From: DASUWK01 sp036378435
Lineage (GTDB): Bacteria; Chloroflexota; Dormibacteria; Dormibacterales; Dormibacteraceae
DNA length: 64,000 bases
Direction: 5' to 3'
NCBI GenBank assembly: GCA_036378435.1
Contig: DASUWK010000009.1
Location: 1-64,000, forward strand
The position numbers and the translations under genes were made by a program. Below, piece after piece: positions 1 through 8,800 of the stretch (positions are counted from its first letter, which is position 1; the number at the start of each line of letters is the position of its first letter). Under the pieces are notes generated by a model that was given only the letters and a program-made list of their open reading frames with translations, made no database searches and was not told the DNA's origin.

Positions 1-1814
1 ACGGCGATCCGGCCCTGCCGGCGGTTGGGGGCCAGGCGGCTCACGCACAGCAACGTCCCGAGCGCGAAGAGAGCGTTGAGAACCTTGAGCAGGTCGAGGC
101 GCCAGAGGCCGAACGCCTTCAGCACCGCCGCCGCCACCACCTGGTAGCCCGGCAGCCAGGTGTCCTGCATCGAGAAGATCGGGTCGCGCAGGTGCCCGGT
201 GGCAGCCAGGTAGGCCGCCATCAGCCAGTGCTGGTAGGAGTCCTCGAACGGCTCCGGCAATCGCGTGAACGCGAGCAGCAGCGCTCCGGCCGCGGCGAGC
301 AGTCCGAGGGTCGGCGCCGCCGCCTGCAGCGAGCGCCAAGCGCCGAACCCCAGCCGCCGGAAGGCGACCACCTGCGCGGTCTGGTACGCGCTCACCAGCC
401 CGATCCCGAGAAATCCGGCGGCGAACATGGCCGAGTAGATCGCCACCAGCGGGGCGCCCAAAGCCAACCCGGCGGGCACCAGGGGCAGGGCTGCGGCACC
501 GATCGCCAGCTCGGCCAGCACGCGCGGATCGCCGACTCGGACGTAGTCCTTGTCCTGCCAGTTCTGCCCGGCGCGAACGATCTTGTGCTTGGGCGTGCGC
601 ACGAACTCGCCCCCGGGGCGCATGGCGCGCGCGAACGAAAGCATCACGGTGAGCGACATCGCGGCGCCGATCAGCTGGCACGCGATGGCGGGCAGCCCCG
701 CCGGCCAGCCGCGACCTCGACGCCACTGCGCCACCAGGAAACCCAGCCAGGGCGCCAGCGAGATCAGGCTCAGCCAGGCGGGCGGGGTGGTCGCCGCCAG
801 CCAGGGCGGGCCGAGCAGCCGGCCGGCCAGGATCGCCGGGTAGCACGCGAGCTGCAGCAGCATCGCGGGGCCGACGCCGTAGGCCAGCAGGTGCGCGAAC
901 GCCTGCGCCTTGGCGCCCCCCGACGCTGGTGACCGCATGACCTGGGGCAGGAGCTTGAACGCCGATTGGAAGCTGCCGGTCGCCCAGCGGGCCTGCTGGC
1001 TGCGGTAGGCGTCGATCGACACCGGCAGCTCTTCGGGGACGACGACGCCCTCCACGAACACGGGGCGCCAGCCCGCGAGCTGAGCGCGGTAGCTCAGGTC
1101 GAGGTCTTCGGTCAGGGTGCGCGCGCTCCAGCCGCCGGCGGCCTCGATCGCGGCCTTGCGCCAGATGCCCGCGGTGCCGGTGAAGTTCGTGAACCAGCCC
1201 GATCCCGACCTCACCGCCTGCTCCACCAGGAAGTGGAAGTCGATCGCCAGAGCCTGCAGGCGGGTGAACCACGAGTAGGACTCGTTTAGGTGTCCCCAGC
1301 GCGCCTGGACGAAGCCGACGCGGTCGTCCTCGAAAGCCCCCACCAGCCGGCGCAGGAACTCCGGCGGCGGCACGAAATCGGCGTCGAAGATCGCGATGAA
1401 CGGCGCCTCGGTCAGCTGCAGCCCGTGCGCCAGCGCGCCGGCCTTGTAGCCGTCGCGGCTGTCGCGCCGGACGTGACTGATTCGGAGCCCCTCAGCCGCC
1501 CAGCGCCGCACCGCCTCCGCCACGATGTCCACGGTCATGTCGTCGGAGTCGTCGAGGGCCTGGATCTCCAGCCGCTCGCGGGGCCAGTCGAGCCGCGCCA
1601 CGGCGTCGATGACTCGCTCGGCGACGTAGCGCTCGTTGTAGATCGGGATCTGGACGCAGACCGGCGGCTCGGCGCCGGCCTCCACCTCGCGCGGTTGAAC
1701 CGCTTTGACCCTGATCGATCGCCAGCTCAGGTAAAGCAGGTTCGCGCCGAAGAGGAAGAGCGCGAGGCTGGACACGGCCAGGATGCCGCCGACGACGATG
1801 ACGGCGGCGATCAA
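1..1814 (-). CDS. GT2 glycosyltransferase fused to a GT-C-like membrane region (C-terminus cut by window edge)
   Basis: A membrane glycosyltransferase that probably adds hexose to a polysaccharide or lipid carrier. Reading from a TTG at 1814, the frame stays open to base 1 (604 codons visible). An N-terminal membrane segment (residues about 4-28) is followed by a GT2 catalytic domain with FDADF (DxD), TEDLDLSYR and QQARWATGSF (QxxRW), the order seen in processive or CelA-like GT2 enzymes. Several membrane helices follow. After about residue 500 comes a second region with DSYQHW, GHLRDPIF and LPGYQVV, resembling the first loop of GT-C (GT39/ArnT-like) enzymes. The TTG overlaps the stop of the upstream gene (TTGA), so the two are probably translationally coupled. 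The GT2 call is firm; the GT-C call rests on visible resemblance only. Confidence 0.8.
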   Translation of the reverse strand, partial: MIAAVIVVGGILAVSSLALFLFGANLLYLSWRSIRVKAVQPREVEAGAEPPVCVQIPIYNERYVAERVIDAVARLDWPRERLEIQALDDSDDMTVDIVAEAVRRWAAEGLRISHVRRDSRDGYKAGALAHGLQLTEAPFIAIFDADFVPPPEFLRRLVGAFEDDRVGFVQARWGHLNESYSWFTRLQALAIDFHFLVEQAVRSGSGWFTNFTGTAGIWRKAAIEAAGGWSARTLTEDLDLSYRAQLAGWRPVFVEGVVVPEELPVSIDAYRSQQARWATGSFQSAFKLLPQVMRSPASGGAKAQAFAHLLAYGVGPAMLLQLACYPAILAGRLLGPPWLAATTPPAWLSLISLAPWLGFLVAQWRRGRGWPAGLPAIACQLIGAAMSLTVMLSFARAMRPGGEFVRTPKHKIVRAGQNWQDKDYVRVGDPRVLAELAIGAAALPLVPAGLALGAPLVAIYSAMFAAGFLGIGLVSAYQTAQVVAFRRLGFGAWRSLQAAAPTLGLLAAAGALLLAFTRLPEPFEDSYQHWLMAAYLAATGHLRDPIFSMQDTWLPGYQVVAAAVLKAFGLWRLDLLKVLNALFALGTLLCVSRLAPNRRQGRIA

Positions 1815-2725
1815 ATGGCCGGCCCGCGATCAAACAGGGTGTAGGGGCGCATGGTCGAGCGGACGAGCTCGACGCGGCGCAGGGCGTCCGGCCGGTGGCG
1901 GCGCGTCCACATCATGTAGCGCCAGGCGCGCTCGCCCAGCAGCCTGGCGGGGCTCTCCAGAAGCCGCGGGTACAGCCAGCGCGGAGCCCGGCGGTCCACT
2001 GTCACGGCCCAGCGCCCACGCCGCCCTGCGAGCTGCGGAAACAGCTCCAGCAGCGCGGGATTCGCGGCCAGCGCGCCGGCGAGGAAGTCCTGGCCGAAGA
2101 CCGGCTCCTGCACCAGCAGCTCGAAGGCCATCCCGGCGTCCTGACGCGCCAGTGGCGTCCAGTCAGAGCGCTCTGTCACGAGGTTGGCGGTCATCAGCCG
2201 CGGCGCCAGCGGCCGCCGCGAGAGGTCGTCCACCGGCTTGCCCCGGTAGCGCAGGGCGTGGAGCAGGCCGAGGACGTTCAGGACCACGTACGCCTGGTGC
2301 TTGTATCCGTCCTCGACCACGAGATTCAGGTCGACGTCGTCCGCGAGGTCGAAGCCGCCGCTGGCGAGCGAGCCCGCGATGGAGACGCTGATGACGAATG
2401 GCGCGGCGGCCACGAAGCGGCGGATGAACTCGAGGGCGACCGGTGTGTAGACCTCGGCCGATGCGCCGTGCCGCGCCGCGCGGCCGGCGATGGCGGGCGC
2501 TCGCTCGGCCAGCCGCCGGCTGAGCACAAGGCCCTCGATGTCGACCATGTCCGGGCTCGACGCGACAGCGCGCCGGACTTCGTGAACTCCGAGCGCACCG
2601 CCCAGGCAGATCTCACCCAACCGGCCCGCGGAGAGCGCGTAGCCGCGTCGCTCCAGCAGCTCCGCGGTGGCGCGGACCCTCTCGGACGCGGTGGGCGCGA
2701 CCAAGTCGGTGCGAGCGAGGGCCAT
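1811..2725 (-). CDS. Nucleotidyltransferase-like protein
   Basis: A 304-residue protein of unknown role. Near its middle it carries SIAGSLASGGFDLADDVDLN, close to the GSxAxG-x-DDVDLN signature of the nucleotidyltransferase fold, in which the spaced Asp residues bind metal. The rest is Arg- and Leu-rich and recognised only as hypothetical. The ATG at 2725 is chosen because the frame upstream of it is low-complexity and runs into the anti-sigma gene. The gene is 32 bp downstream of the anti-sigma gene and overlaps the glycosyltransferase start, so sigma, anti-sigma, this gene and the glycosyltransferase look like one transcription unit. It may modify or sense the product of its glycosyltransferase neighbour; this is inference. 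Confidence 0.65.
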   Translation of the reverse strand: MALARTDLVAPTASERVRATAELLERRGYALSAGRLGEICLGGALGVHEVRRAVASSPDMVDIEGLVLSRRLAERAPAIAGRAARHGASAEVYTPVALEFIRRFVAAAPFVISVSIAGSLASGGFDLADDVDLNLVVEDGYKHQAYVVLNVLGLLHALRYRGKPVDDLSRRPLAPRLMTANLVTERSDWTPLARQDAGMAFELLVQEPVFGQDFLAGALAANPALLELFPQLAGRRGRWAVTVDRRAPRWLYPRLLESPARLLGERAWRYMMWTRRHRPDALRRVELVRSTMRPYTLFDRGPAI

Positions 2726-2757
2726 ACGAGCGCAACGCGCCGCGCCGGGGGGTATTC

Positions 2758-3426
2758 CTAGGCTGCGATCTCCTGCGCGACCTTCAGAAGGTCGGAATCC
2801 GGCACCGTCCCGGTGATCACAGCCGTGATCCCGTTGATGCGTAAGACCACCATACGGGTGCCGTTCACCGTCTCCTCGGCAGGCTGCGGCGTGCCGACCG
2901 CCTTGCGCAGCCATGAGATGTGCACGGTCTGGCCGTGAAGCTGGTAGGTCACGGTGGCGATTCCGATGTCGTGCGGCCAGTCCATGCGCGCGCCTTCAGG
3001 CTGCAGCCCGCTGACAGCGACCAACGGCACGCGGTTGCCGTACTGCTCCGTGCACCACCTGGCGACATCGGTCGCATCCGTTGAGTGGTACTGCGGCTGC
3101 CGCCCGGCGACCAGCACCGCGGCCGCCAGGGCCGGGTCCGGGCTCATGTTGACGATCTCGAGGCTCACCACGGCGATGGCCGCGGCGAAGGCGAGCGCGA
3201 GCGGGGCCACCCGCCGCGTGACCAGGCGGCTGCGCCAGGCAGGTGTCGCGGGCGCTGCGTAAGCGGCCTCGCGGAGCCTGGCGCGCAGCATCTGGTGGGC
3301 GGTCAGCTCGACCGAGCACTCCTCGCAGTCGCGCACGTGCGCCTGGGTCTCCGCGGGCACGAGGCCGAGCTCTCCGTCGGCGATCGCGGCCAGGTACGGC
3401 CGGTGCTGCGCGTGATCCACGGCCAT
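2758..3426 (-). CDS. Zinc-finger anti-sigma factor (membrane-anchored)
   Basis: A 222-residue anti-sigma factor. The N-terminus has the ZAS arrangement H-x3-C-x2-C (HVRDCEEC, about residues 29-36) expected to hold zinc and clamp the cognate ECF sigma factor. A single membrane helix follows at roughly residues 75-95 (VAPLALAFAAAIAVVSLEI), then an extracytoplasmic sensor-like domain of about 120 residues with no recognised motif. The ATG overlaps the TGA of the sigma gene by one base (TGATG), the usual coupling of sigma/anti-sigma pairs. The signal sensed cannot be read from the sequence. Confidence 0.87.
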   Translation of the reverse strand: MAVDHAQHRPYLAAIADGELGLVPAETQAHVRDCEECSVELTAHQMLRARLREAAYAAPATPAWRSRLVTRRVAPLALAFAAAIAVVSLEIVNMSPDPALAAAVLVAGRQPQYHSTDATDVARWCTEQYGNRVPLVAVSGLQPEGARMDWPHDIGIATVTYQLHGQTVHISWLRKAVGTPQPAEETVNGTRMVVLRINGITAVITGTVPDSDLLKVAQEIAA

Positions 3427-3974
3427 CAGCTCCCGCCCTCGGCGAGCCGGCGCATCAGGAGCCGGCGCCCGCGGTAGATGCGCGACATCACCGTGCCGAT
3501 CGGCACTCCCAGCTTGTCCGCCACTTGTTGATACGTCATCTCTTCGATTGCGGTGAGGCGAAGTGGCTCCGCGAAAGTCGGCGGCAGGGTGCGAAACGCC
3601 GCCATCAGCGCGCGCACGTCAGCGCGGGCGAGCACAGCTTGCTCCACTGGATCGAAAACGCCGGGATCGGCCGGTAATTCCATCTCCAGCTCATCGGCGG
3701 AGACGGAGGGCCGGCGGGCAGCGGTCCGGATGCGGCTGATGTGGAGGTTGCGTGCGATCGCAAAGAGCCAGGCGCTCAAGTTGGTGCCCGGCCGGAAGCG
3801 GTCAGCCGCGCCGAGCGCGCGCGCCACCGTCTCCTGCGCCAGGTCCTCGGCGTCGGCCGCGTCGCGCGTCAGTGAGTACGCGAAGCCGCGCAGGCGCGGG
3901 GCCTGGGCGGCGATGTCGTCGGGCAGGCGTTCGCGCGCGTCTGCGTCCGGCTCAGGCTCCACGCTTCGGAGCAT
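3426..3974 (-). CDS. ECF-type RNA polymerase sigma factor
   Basis: A 182-residue sigma-70 family factor with only regions 2 and 4. Region 2 is visible as RLRGFAYSLTRDAADAEDLAQETVARAL (quoted here in part: DAEDLAQETVARAL) and SAWLFAIARNLHISRIR. Region 4 is LPPTFAEPLRLTAIEEMTYQ followed by VADKLGVPIGTVMSRIYRGR, the helix-turn-helix for -35 recognition. The ATG at 3974 gives a normal ECF N-terminus; an in-frame start further upstream (4073) would run into the divergent glycogen synthase gene. It heads an operon with its anti-sigma factor. Its target promoters cannot be deduced here, though its own operon is a usual first target for such factors. Confidence 0.88.
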   Translation of the reverse strand: MLRSVEPEPDADARERLPDDIAAQAPRLRGFAYSLTRDAADAEDLAQETVARALGAADRFRPGTNLSAWLFAIARNLHISRIRTAARRPSVSADELEMELPADPGVFDPVEQAVLARADVRALMAAFRTLPPTFAEPLRLTAIEEMTYQQVADKLGVPIGTVMSRIYRGRRLLMRRLAEGGS

Positions 3975-4010
3975 ATGACCGAGTACCCACACCGGTCCAA
4001 ACTCATTCCC

Positions 4011-5255
4011 GTGAAAGTGGCCCTGCTCACCCGCGAATACCCGCCCGAGATCTACGGCGGGGCAGGTGTGCATGTGGAGTACCTGGCACGCGAGCTGTCA
4101 CGGCTGGTGAACCTCCAGGTCCACTGCTTCGGCGGGCCGCGCCAGTCGCCCCTGGTCGCCGCCAGCTACGAGCCGTGGGACGAGCTGGCGGGCCCGGAGC
4201 TCCACCTCGCTGCGCTGCGCACGATGTCGGTCGACCTCGCGATGGTCGCGGGGGTCCAGGGTGTCGACCTCGCCCACAGCCACACCTGGTACGCGAACTT
4301 CGCCGGCCACCTGGCGAAGCTGCTCTACGGCATCCCGCACGTGATGACGACGCACAGCCTCGAGCCGCTGCGGCCGTGGAAGGCGGAGCAGCTGGGCGGC
4401 GGCTATGCCGTCTCCTCGTTTTGCGAGCGGACCGCGATCGAGTCTGCGGATGCGGTCATCGCGGTCAGCACCGAGATGCGAGGGGACGTGCTGCGCGCCT
4501 ATCCCGCGGTCGACCCCGCGCGCGTGCGCGTCATCCATGGCGGAGTCGATCCCGACGAGTACCAGCCGGACCACGCCACCGACGTGCTCCAGCGCTACGG
4601 CATCGATCCCGCGCGCCCGATCGTCCTTTACTTCGGCCGCATCAGCCGGCAGAAGGGCATCGTCCACCTGCTCGAGGCGGCGCCCATGCTCCAGGGCGGG
4701 GCCGAGCTCGTCTTGAGGGCCGGCCCGGCGGACACGGAGGAGCAGGCCGAGGAGGTGCGGGAGCTGGTGCGCGACCTCCAGGCCCGCAGGGGCGGCGTCG
4801 TGCTGATCGAAGAGCTGCTGCCCAGGCGCGACCTGGTCCAGCTCCTGACGCACGCCGCCGTCTTCGTCTGCCCGTCCATCTACGAGCCGTTCGGCTTGGT
4901 GAACCTCGAAGCGATGGCGTGCCGCACGCCGGTGGTGGCGAGCAAGGTGGGCGGCATCCTCGACATCGTGGTCGACGGCGTCACGGGCATCCTCGTCGGG
5001 TTCGAGCCAGGCGACGACGCCTACGGCAGGCCCGCCGACCCAGCGCGGTTCGCTCACGACCTGGCGGCGGCGGTCAACAAGGTGCTGGCCGACCCCGAGC
5101 TGGCCCGCGCCCTGGGGGACGCGGGCCGTCAGCGAGTGGTGGACGAGTTCAGCTGGTCGGAGATTGCGAGGCGGACGGAGCAGCTGTACCAGGAGCTGCT
5201 GTCCGCGGGTGCAGCGTCCAGAGGGGCAGCCAGCCCTTCTGCACCTTGTCGATGA
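4011..5255 (+). CDS. glgA: Glycogen / maltose-1-phosphate synthase, Corynebacterium type (GT4)
   Basis: Transfers glucose from ADP-glucose to a growing alpha-1,4-glucan, or to glucose-1-phosphate in the GlgM branch of this family. The 414-residue GT-B protein begins VKVALLTREYPPEIYGGAGV, the donor-site glycine loop at the extreme N-terminus, so the GTG at 4011 is preferred over the ATG at 3975. The C-terminal half has VIHGGVDPDEY, LYFGRISRQKG and EPFGLVNLEAMACRTPVVAS, the conserved E-x7-E donor-binding block. It is divergent from the sigma gene and overlaps its convergent neighbour by 107 bp at the 3' end. GlgA and GlgM activities cannot be separated by eye. Confidence 0.88.
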   Translation: MKVALLTREYPPEIYGGAGVHVEYLARELSRLVNLQVHCFGGPRQSPLVAASYEPWDELAGPELHLAALRTMSVDLAMVAGVQGVDLAHSHTWYANFAGHLAKLLYGIPHVMTTHSLEPLRPWKAEQLGGGYAVSSFCERTAIESADAVIAVSTEMRGDVLRAYPAVDPARVRVIHGGVDPDEYQPDHATDVLQRYGIDPARPIVLYFGRISRQKGIVHLLEAAPMLQGGAELVLRAGPADTEEQAEEVRELVRDLQARRGGVVLIEELLPRRDLVQLLTHAAVFVCPSIYEPFGLVNLEAMACRTPVVASKVGGILDIVVDGVTGILVGFEPGDDAYGRPADPARFAHDLAAAVNKVLADPELARALGDAGRQRVVDEFSWSEIARRTEQLYQELLSAGAASRGAASPSAPCR

Positions 5256-5658
5256 TCGCGTCGGCCTGGTTCTGCTTGATCTTGCCGGCCTGAACCAGCT
5301 TCTGCAGTCGCGGCTTGAGGTCGGCAACCACGGCAGCTGTGAACTGCGACTTGTTCATGCCGGCCTTGGCCGCAAGCTGCTCCACGCTGGTGCCGCCGCG
5401 CACATCGGTGCGGAGCTGCCGCAGCGTGAGGTGGAGCACGTCGGCCTCTGAGCGGATGACCAGCCGCCGCGCGCGGATGCCGAGCCGGCGGGCGGTGGTC
5501 GAAGCGGCTTGCTTGGCTGTCGCAGTGACGGTGGAGTGACCGGAAGCGAGCGCGGCGTTGATGGCGGGGCCGGCGCCGGCGGCGCTGCCCGCGGCCAGCA
5601 CCAGCCCGACGGCTCCGGCGCCGAGAACCTTGGTGAGGAACGGGATTCTGAACATCAT
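5149..5658 (-). CDS. Small exported protein of unknown function
   Basis: A 169-residue protein with a typical signal peptide: basic start, then a hydrophobic stretch (VLGAGAVGLVLAAGSAAGAG) ending near residue 30. The mature part is helical and basic, with the pattern SVEQLAAKAGMNKSQFTAAV and repeated short Lys/Gln helices, followed by a Ser/Pro/Ala-rich tail. Similar short exported proteins with this helical pattern occur in actinobacteria, but no function is known to me. Its last 107 bp overlap the convergent glycogen synthase gene; the Ser/Pro/Ala tail lies inside that overlap, so the true stop deserves checking. Confidence 0.65.
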   Translation of the reverse strand: MMFRIPFLTKVLGAGAVGLVLAAGSAAGAGPAINAALASGHSTVTATAKQAASTTARRLGIRARRLVIRSEADVLHLTLRQLRTDVRGGTSVEQLAAKAGMNKSQFTAAVVADLKPRLQKLVQAGKIKQNQADAIIDKVQKGWLPLWTLHPRTAAPGTAAPSASQSPTS

Positions 5659-5759
5659 GGTCGAGAGCCTGGCGGCGACCTGTCAGAGGGGCCCAACGGA
5701 AAAGGTCAGGAGTCTGTAATTTGCCGGGGATGACTCATGCCGCGGTGCCGGCCAAACCC

Positions 5760-5828
5760 GCGATTTCTCCAAAAGTGTCCCGGTCGTTGAGCTCCGAAGC
5801 GGGCATTTCTCCCGAAATGCCCCACTTT
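5760..5828. repeat. Intergenic paired-palindrome element, copy A
   Basis: Two related motifs about 42 bp apart. The first, from 5760, reads GCGATTTCTCC and then GTGTCCCGG and is degenerate. The second is a perfect 9-bp inverted repeat, GGGCATTTC (5801-5809) and GAAATGCCC (5814-5822), around TCCC. It lies about 100 bp upstream of the exported-protein gene on the minus strand and 20 bp upstream of lhr. The same arrangement recurs at 35425-35490. Confidence 0.6.
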
Positions 5829-5842
5829 GGCCGGCGCCGAGG

Positions 5843-8800
5843 ATGACGTCCGCCCTCGACCTCTTCAGCGAGCCCACGCGAGCCTGGTTCGAGGCCGCGC
5901 TGGGCACGCCGACGGACATCCAGGAGAAGGGGTGGCGCGAGGTCGCGCGCGGGGCGCACACGCTGATGGCCGCGCCCACCGGCAGTGGCAAGACGCTGGC
6001 CGCCTTCCTCTGGGCGATCGACCGCCTGGCCGAGGAGTCGACGCCGCCGCCGGCCGACCGCTGCCGCGTCCTTTATATCTCCCCGCTGAAGGCGCTGGCC
6101 GTCGACATCGACCGCAACCTGCGGGCGCCGCTGCAGGGGGTCGCCATCGAGCGCGAGCTGCGGTCCCTGCCGCCGGCGCCGCTGCGAGCCGCCATCCGCA
6201 CCGGTGACACGCCGGCCCAGGAGCGGCGTGAGATCGAGCGCCACCCGCCCGACGTCCTGATCACCACGCCGGAGTCCCTGTTTCTGCTGCTGACCAGCGC
6301 GGCGCGTCGCGTGCTGAAGAGCGTGCGCTGGGTGATCGTCGACGAGATTCACGCCGTCGCCGGCGACAAGCGCGGAGCCCACCTCGCGCTGAGCCTGGAA
6401 CGACTCGCCGCGCTCACCGACCGCGACCCCCAGCGGATCGGGCTCTCGGCGACTGTCCGGCCGCTGGATGAGGTCGCGCGCTTCCTAGGCGGCGACCGCG
6501 AGGTGGCGATCGCCGACGCGGGTCGCATGCGCGCGGTGGAGGTCTCGGTCCAGGTGCCGGTCGACGACATGGCCGACCTCGCGATGGGCGCCGAGCCGCT
6601 GCCATCGGGGCCCGCCGCGGCCCTCGCGGCGCCGCTCGAGGTCCGCCGCAGCATCTGGCCGGCTCTCCAGCAGCGCCTGCTCGAGCTGGTGCTCGCTCAT
6701 CGCTCGACGATCGTCTTCGTCAACTCGCGCCGGCTGGCCGAGCGCCTCGCCGCACGGCTGAACGAGCTCAGCGGGGAGGACCTGGTGCGCGCCCACCACG
6801 GATCGATCGCGCGCGAGCAGCGCCTGGAGATCGAGGACGCGCTGAAACGCGGTTCGCTGCGGGGCCTGGTGGCCACCTCCAGCCTCGAACTCGGCATTGA
6901 CATGGGCGCAGTCGATCTCGTGGTCCAGGTCGAGGCGCCGCCCAGCGTCGCCAACGGGCTGCAGCGAATCGGTCGCGCCGGCCACTCGGTCGGCGAGGTC
7001 TCCCGAGGCGTCCTGCTGCCCAAGTACCGGGGGGACCTGCTCGAGGCCGCGGCGGTGACGCAGCGGATGCTGCGGGCGGAGATCGAGGCGATCCGCGTGC
7101 CGCAGAACCCGATCGACGTGCTCGCCCAGCACGTCGTCGCGATGTGCGCGCTCGAGGAGCAGGCGGTCGGGGACGTAGGGCGCGTCGTGCGCCGAGCGCA
7201 TCCGTTTCGGCGGCTCGGCGATCGAGCCCTCGCTTCGGTGCTCGACATGCTCAGCGGCCGCTACCCGTCAACCGAGTTCGCCGAGCTGCGGCCCCGCCTC
7301 ACCTGGGACCGGCTGAACGACCGGCTGAAGGCCCGCCCCGGCGCTCAGCGCCTTGCCGTCACCAACGCCGGCACGATTCCGGACCGCGGCCTGTACACGG
7401 TCAACCTGCTCGAAGACGGCAAGCGGGTCGGGGAGCTGGACGAGGAGATGGTGTTCGAGTCGCGCGTGGGCGAGACATTCGTCCTCGGCGCCAGCACCTG
7501 GCGGATCGCGGAGATCACCCAGTCGCAGGTCCTCGTGACCCCGGCTCCAGGCGAGCCGGGGAAGATCGCGTTCTGGAAAGGCGACACGCCCGCACGCCCG
7601 GCAGAGCTGGGCCGCTCACTCGGCGCGCTCGTGCGGGAGCTGCGCGGCCTGGCCCCGGACGCGGCCGGGCAGCTGCTCCAGGATCGCTGCGGCCTGGACG
7701 AGCAAGCCGCGGTCAACCTGGTCGCCTACCTGGAGGACCAGGCCGCGGCCACCGGCGCTGTCCCCGACGACCGGACGATCGTGATCGAGAGATTCAGGGA
7801 CGAGGTCGGCGACTGGCGCGTCTGTCTGCTCACGCCTTACGGCGGCCGGGTCCACGCTCCCTGGGCCCTGGCGCTGCGCGCGCGGCTCGGCGGGCGCCTC
7901 GGGATCGACGTCCGCTCCATGCACGCCGACGACGGCATCGTCCTCCAGCTGCCGGACGTCGACGACCCGCCCGAGCTCGATGAGCTGCTGCTGGACCCGC
8001 AGGACATGGAAGAGCTGCTGCGCGCCGAGCTGCCGGGGTCGGCGCTGTTCGCGGCCGCTTTCCGTGAGAGCGCGGCCCGGGCCCTGCTTCTGCCTCGCAA
8101 GCAACCCGGCCGCCGCACGCCGCTCTGGCAGCAGCGTCAGCGGGGAGGCGAGCTCCTGCAGGCGGCCTCGAGGCACCCGGACTTCCCGATCCTCGCGGAG
8201 GCATACCGGGAGTGCATGAACGATTTCTTCGACCTGCCCGCGCTGCGCGACCTGCTCGCCGGAGTCCGCTCGCACCAGGTGCGTGTGGTGGCGGTGGACA
8301 CCGAGCGGGCGTCCCCGTTTGCGGCCTCGCTGCTTTTCGATTACGTCGGGCAGTACCTCTACGAAGGCGACCAGCCGCTGGCCGAGCGCCGTGCGCAGGC
8401 TCTCGCTCTGGATCGCGAGCTGCTCCAGGAGCTGCTCGGGGAGGAGGAGCTGCGCGAGCTGCTCGATCCCGAGGCCATGGCCGAGCTGGAGCTCGACCTG
8501 CAGGGGCTGCGGCCCGAGCGCTGGCCGCGAGATGTCGACGAAGCCCACGACGTGCTGGCGCGGCTCGGTGACCTGGAGGCGGAGGAGCTCGAGGCTCGGG
8601 GACTGCGCGCCGAGTGGGTCGACGAGCTGCGCTCGGCCCGCCGCGCGCTGCGCGTGAGGATCGGCCGCCGCGAGCGCTTGATCGCGGTCGAGGACGCGGC
8701 GGTGTACCGGGACGCCCTGGGCGTCGCGCTGCCGCCGGGCCTCCCGGCCGAGCTCTTGGGGCCTGCGATCGAGCCCCTCGAGCAGCTGCTGACGCGCTGG

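Noticed and set aside
3975..4010. ATG at 3975 as start of glycogen synthase
   Set aside because: It adds twelve residues before the donor-site loop that family members lack and abuts the divergent sigma gene start; GTG 4011 fits the family.
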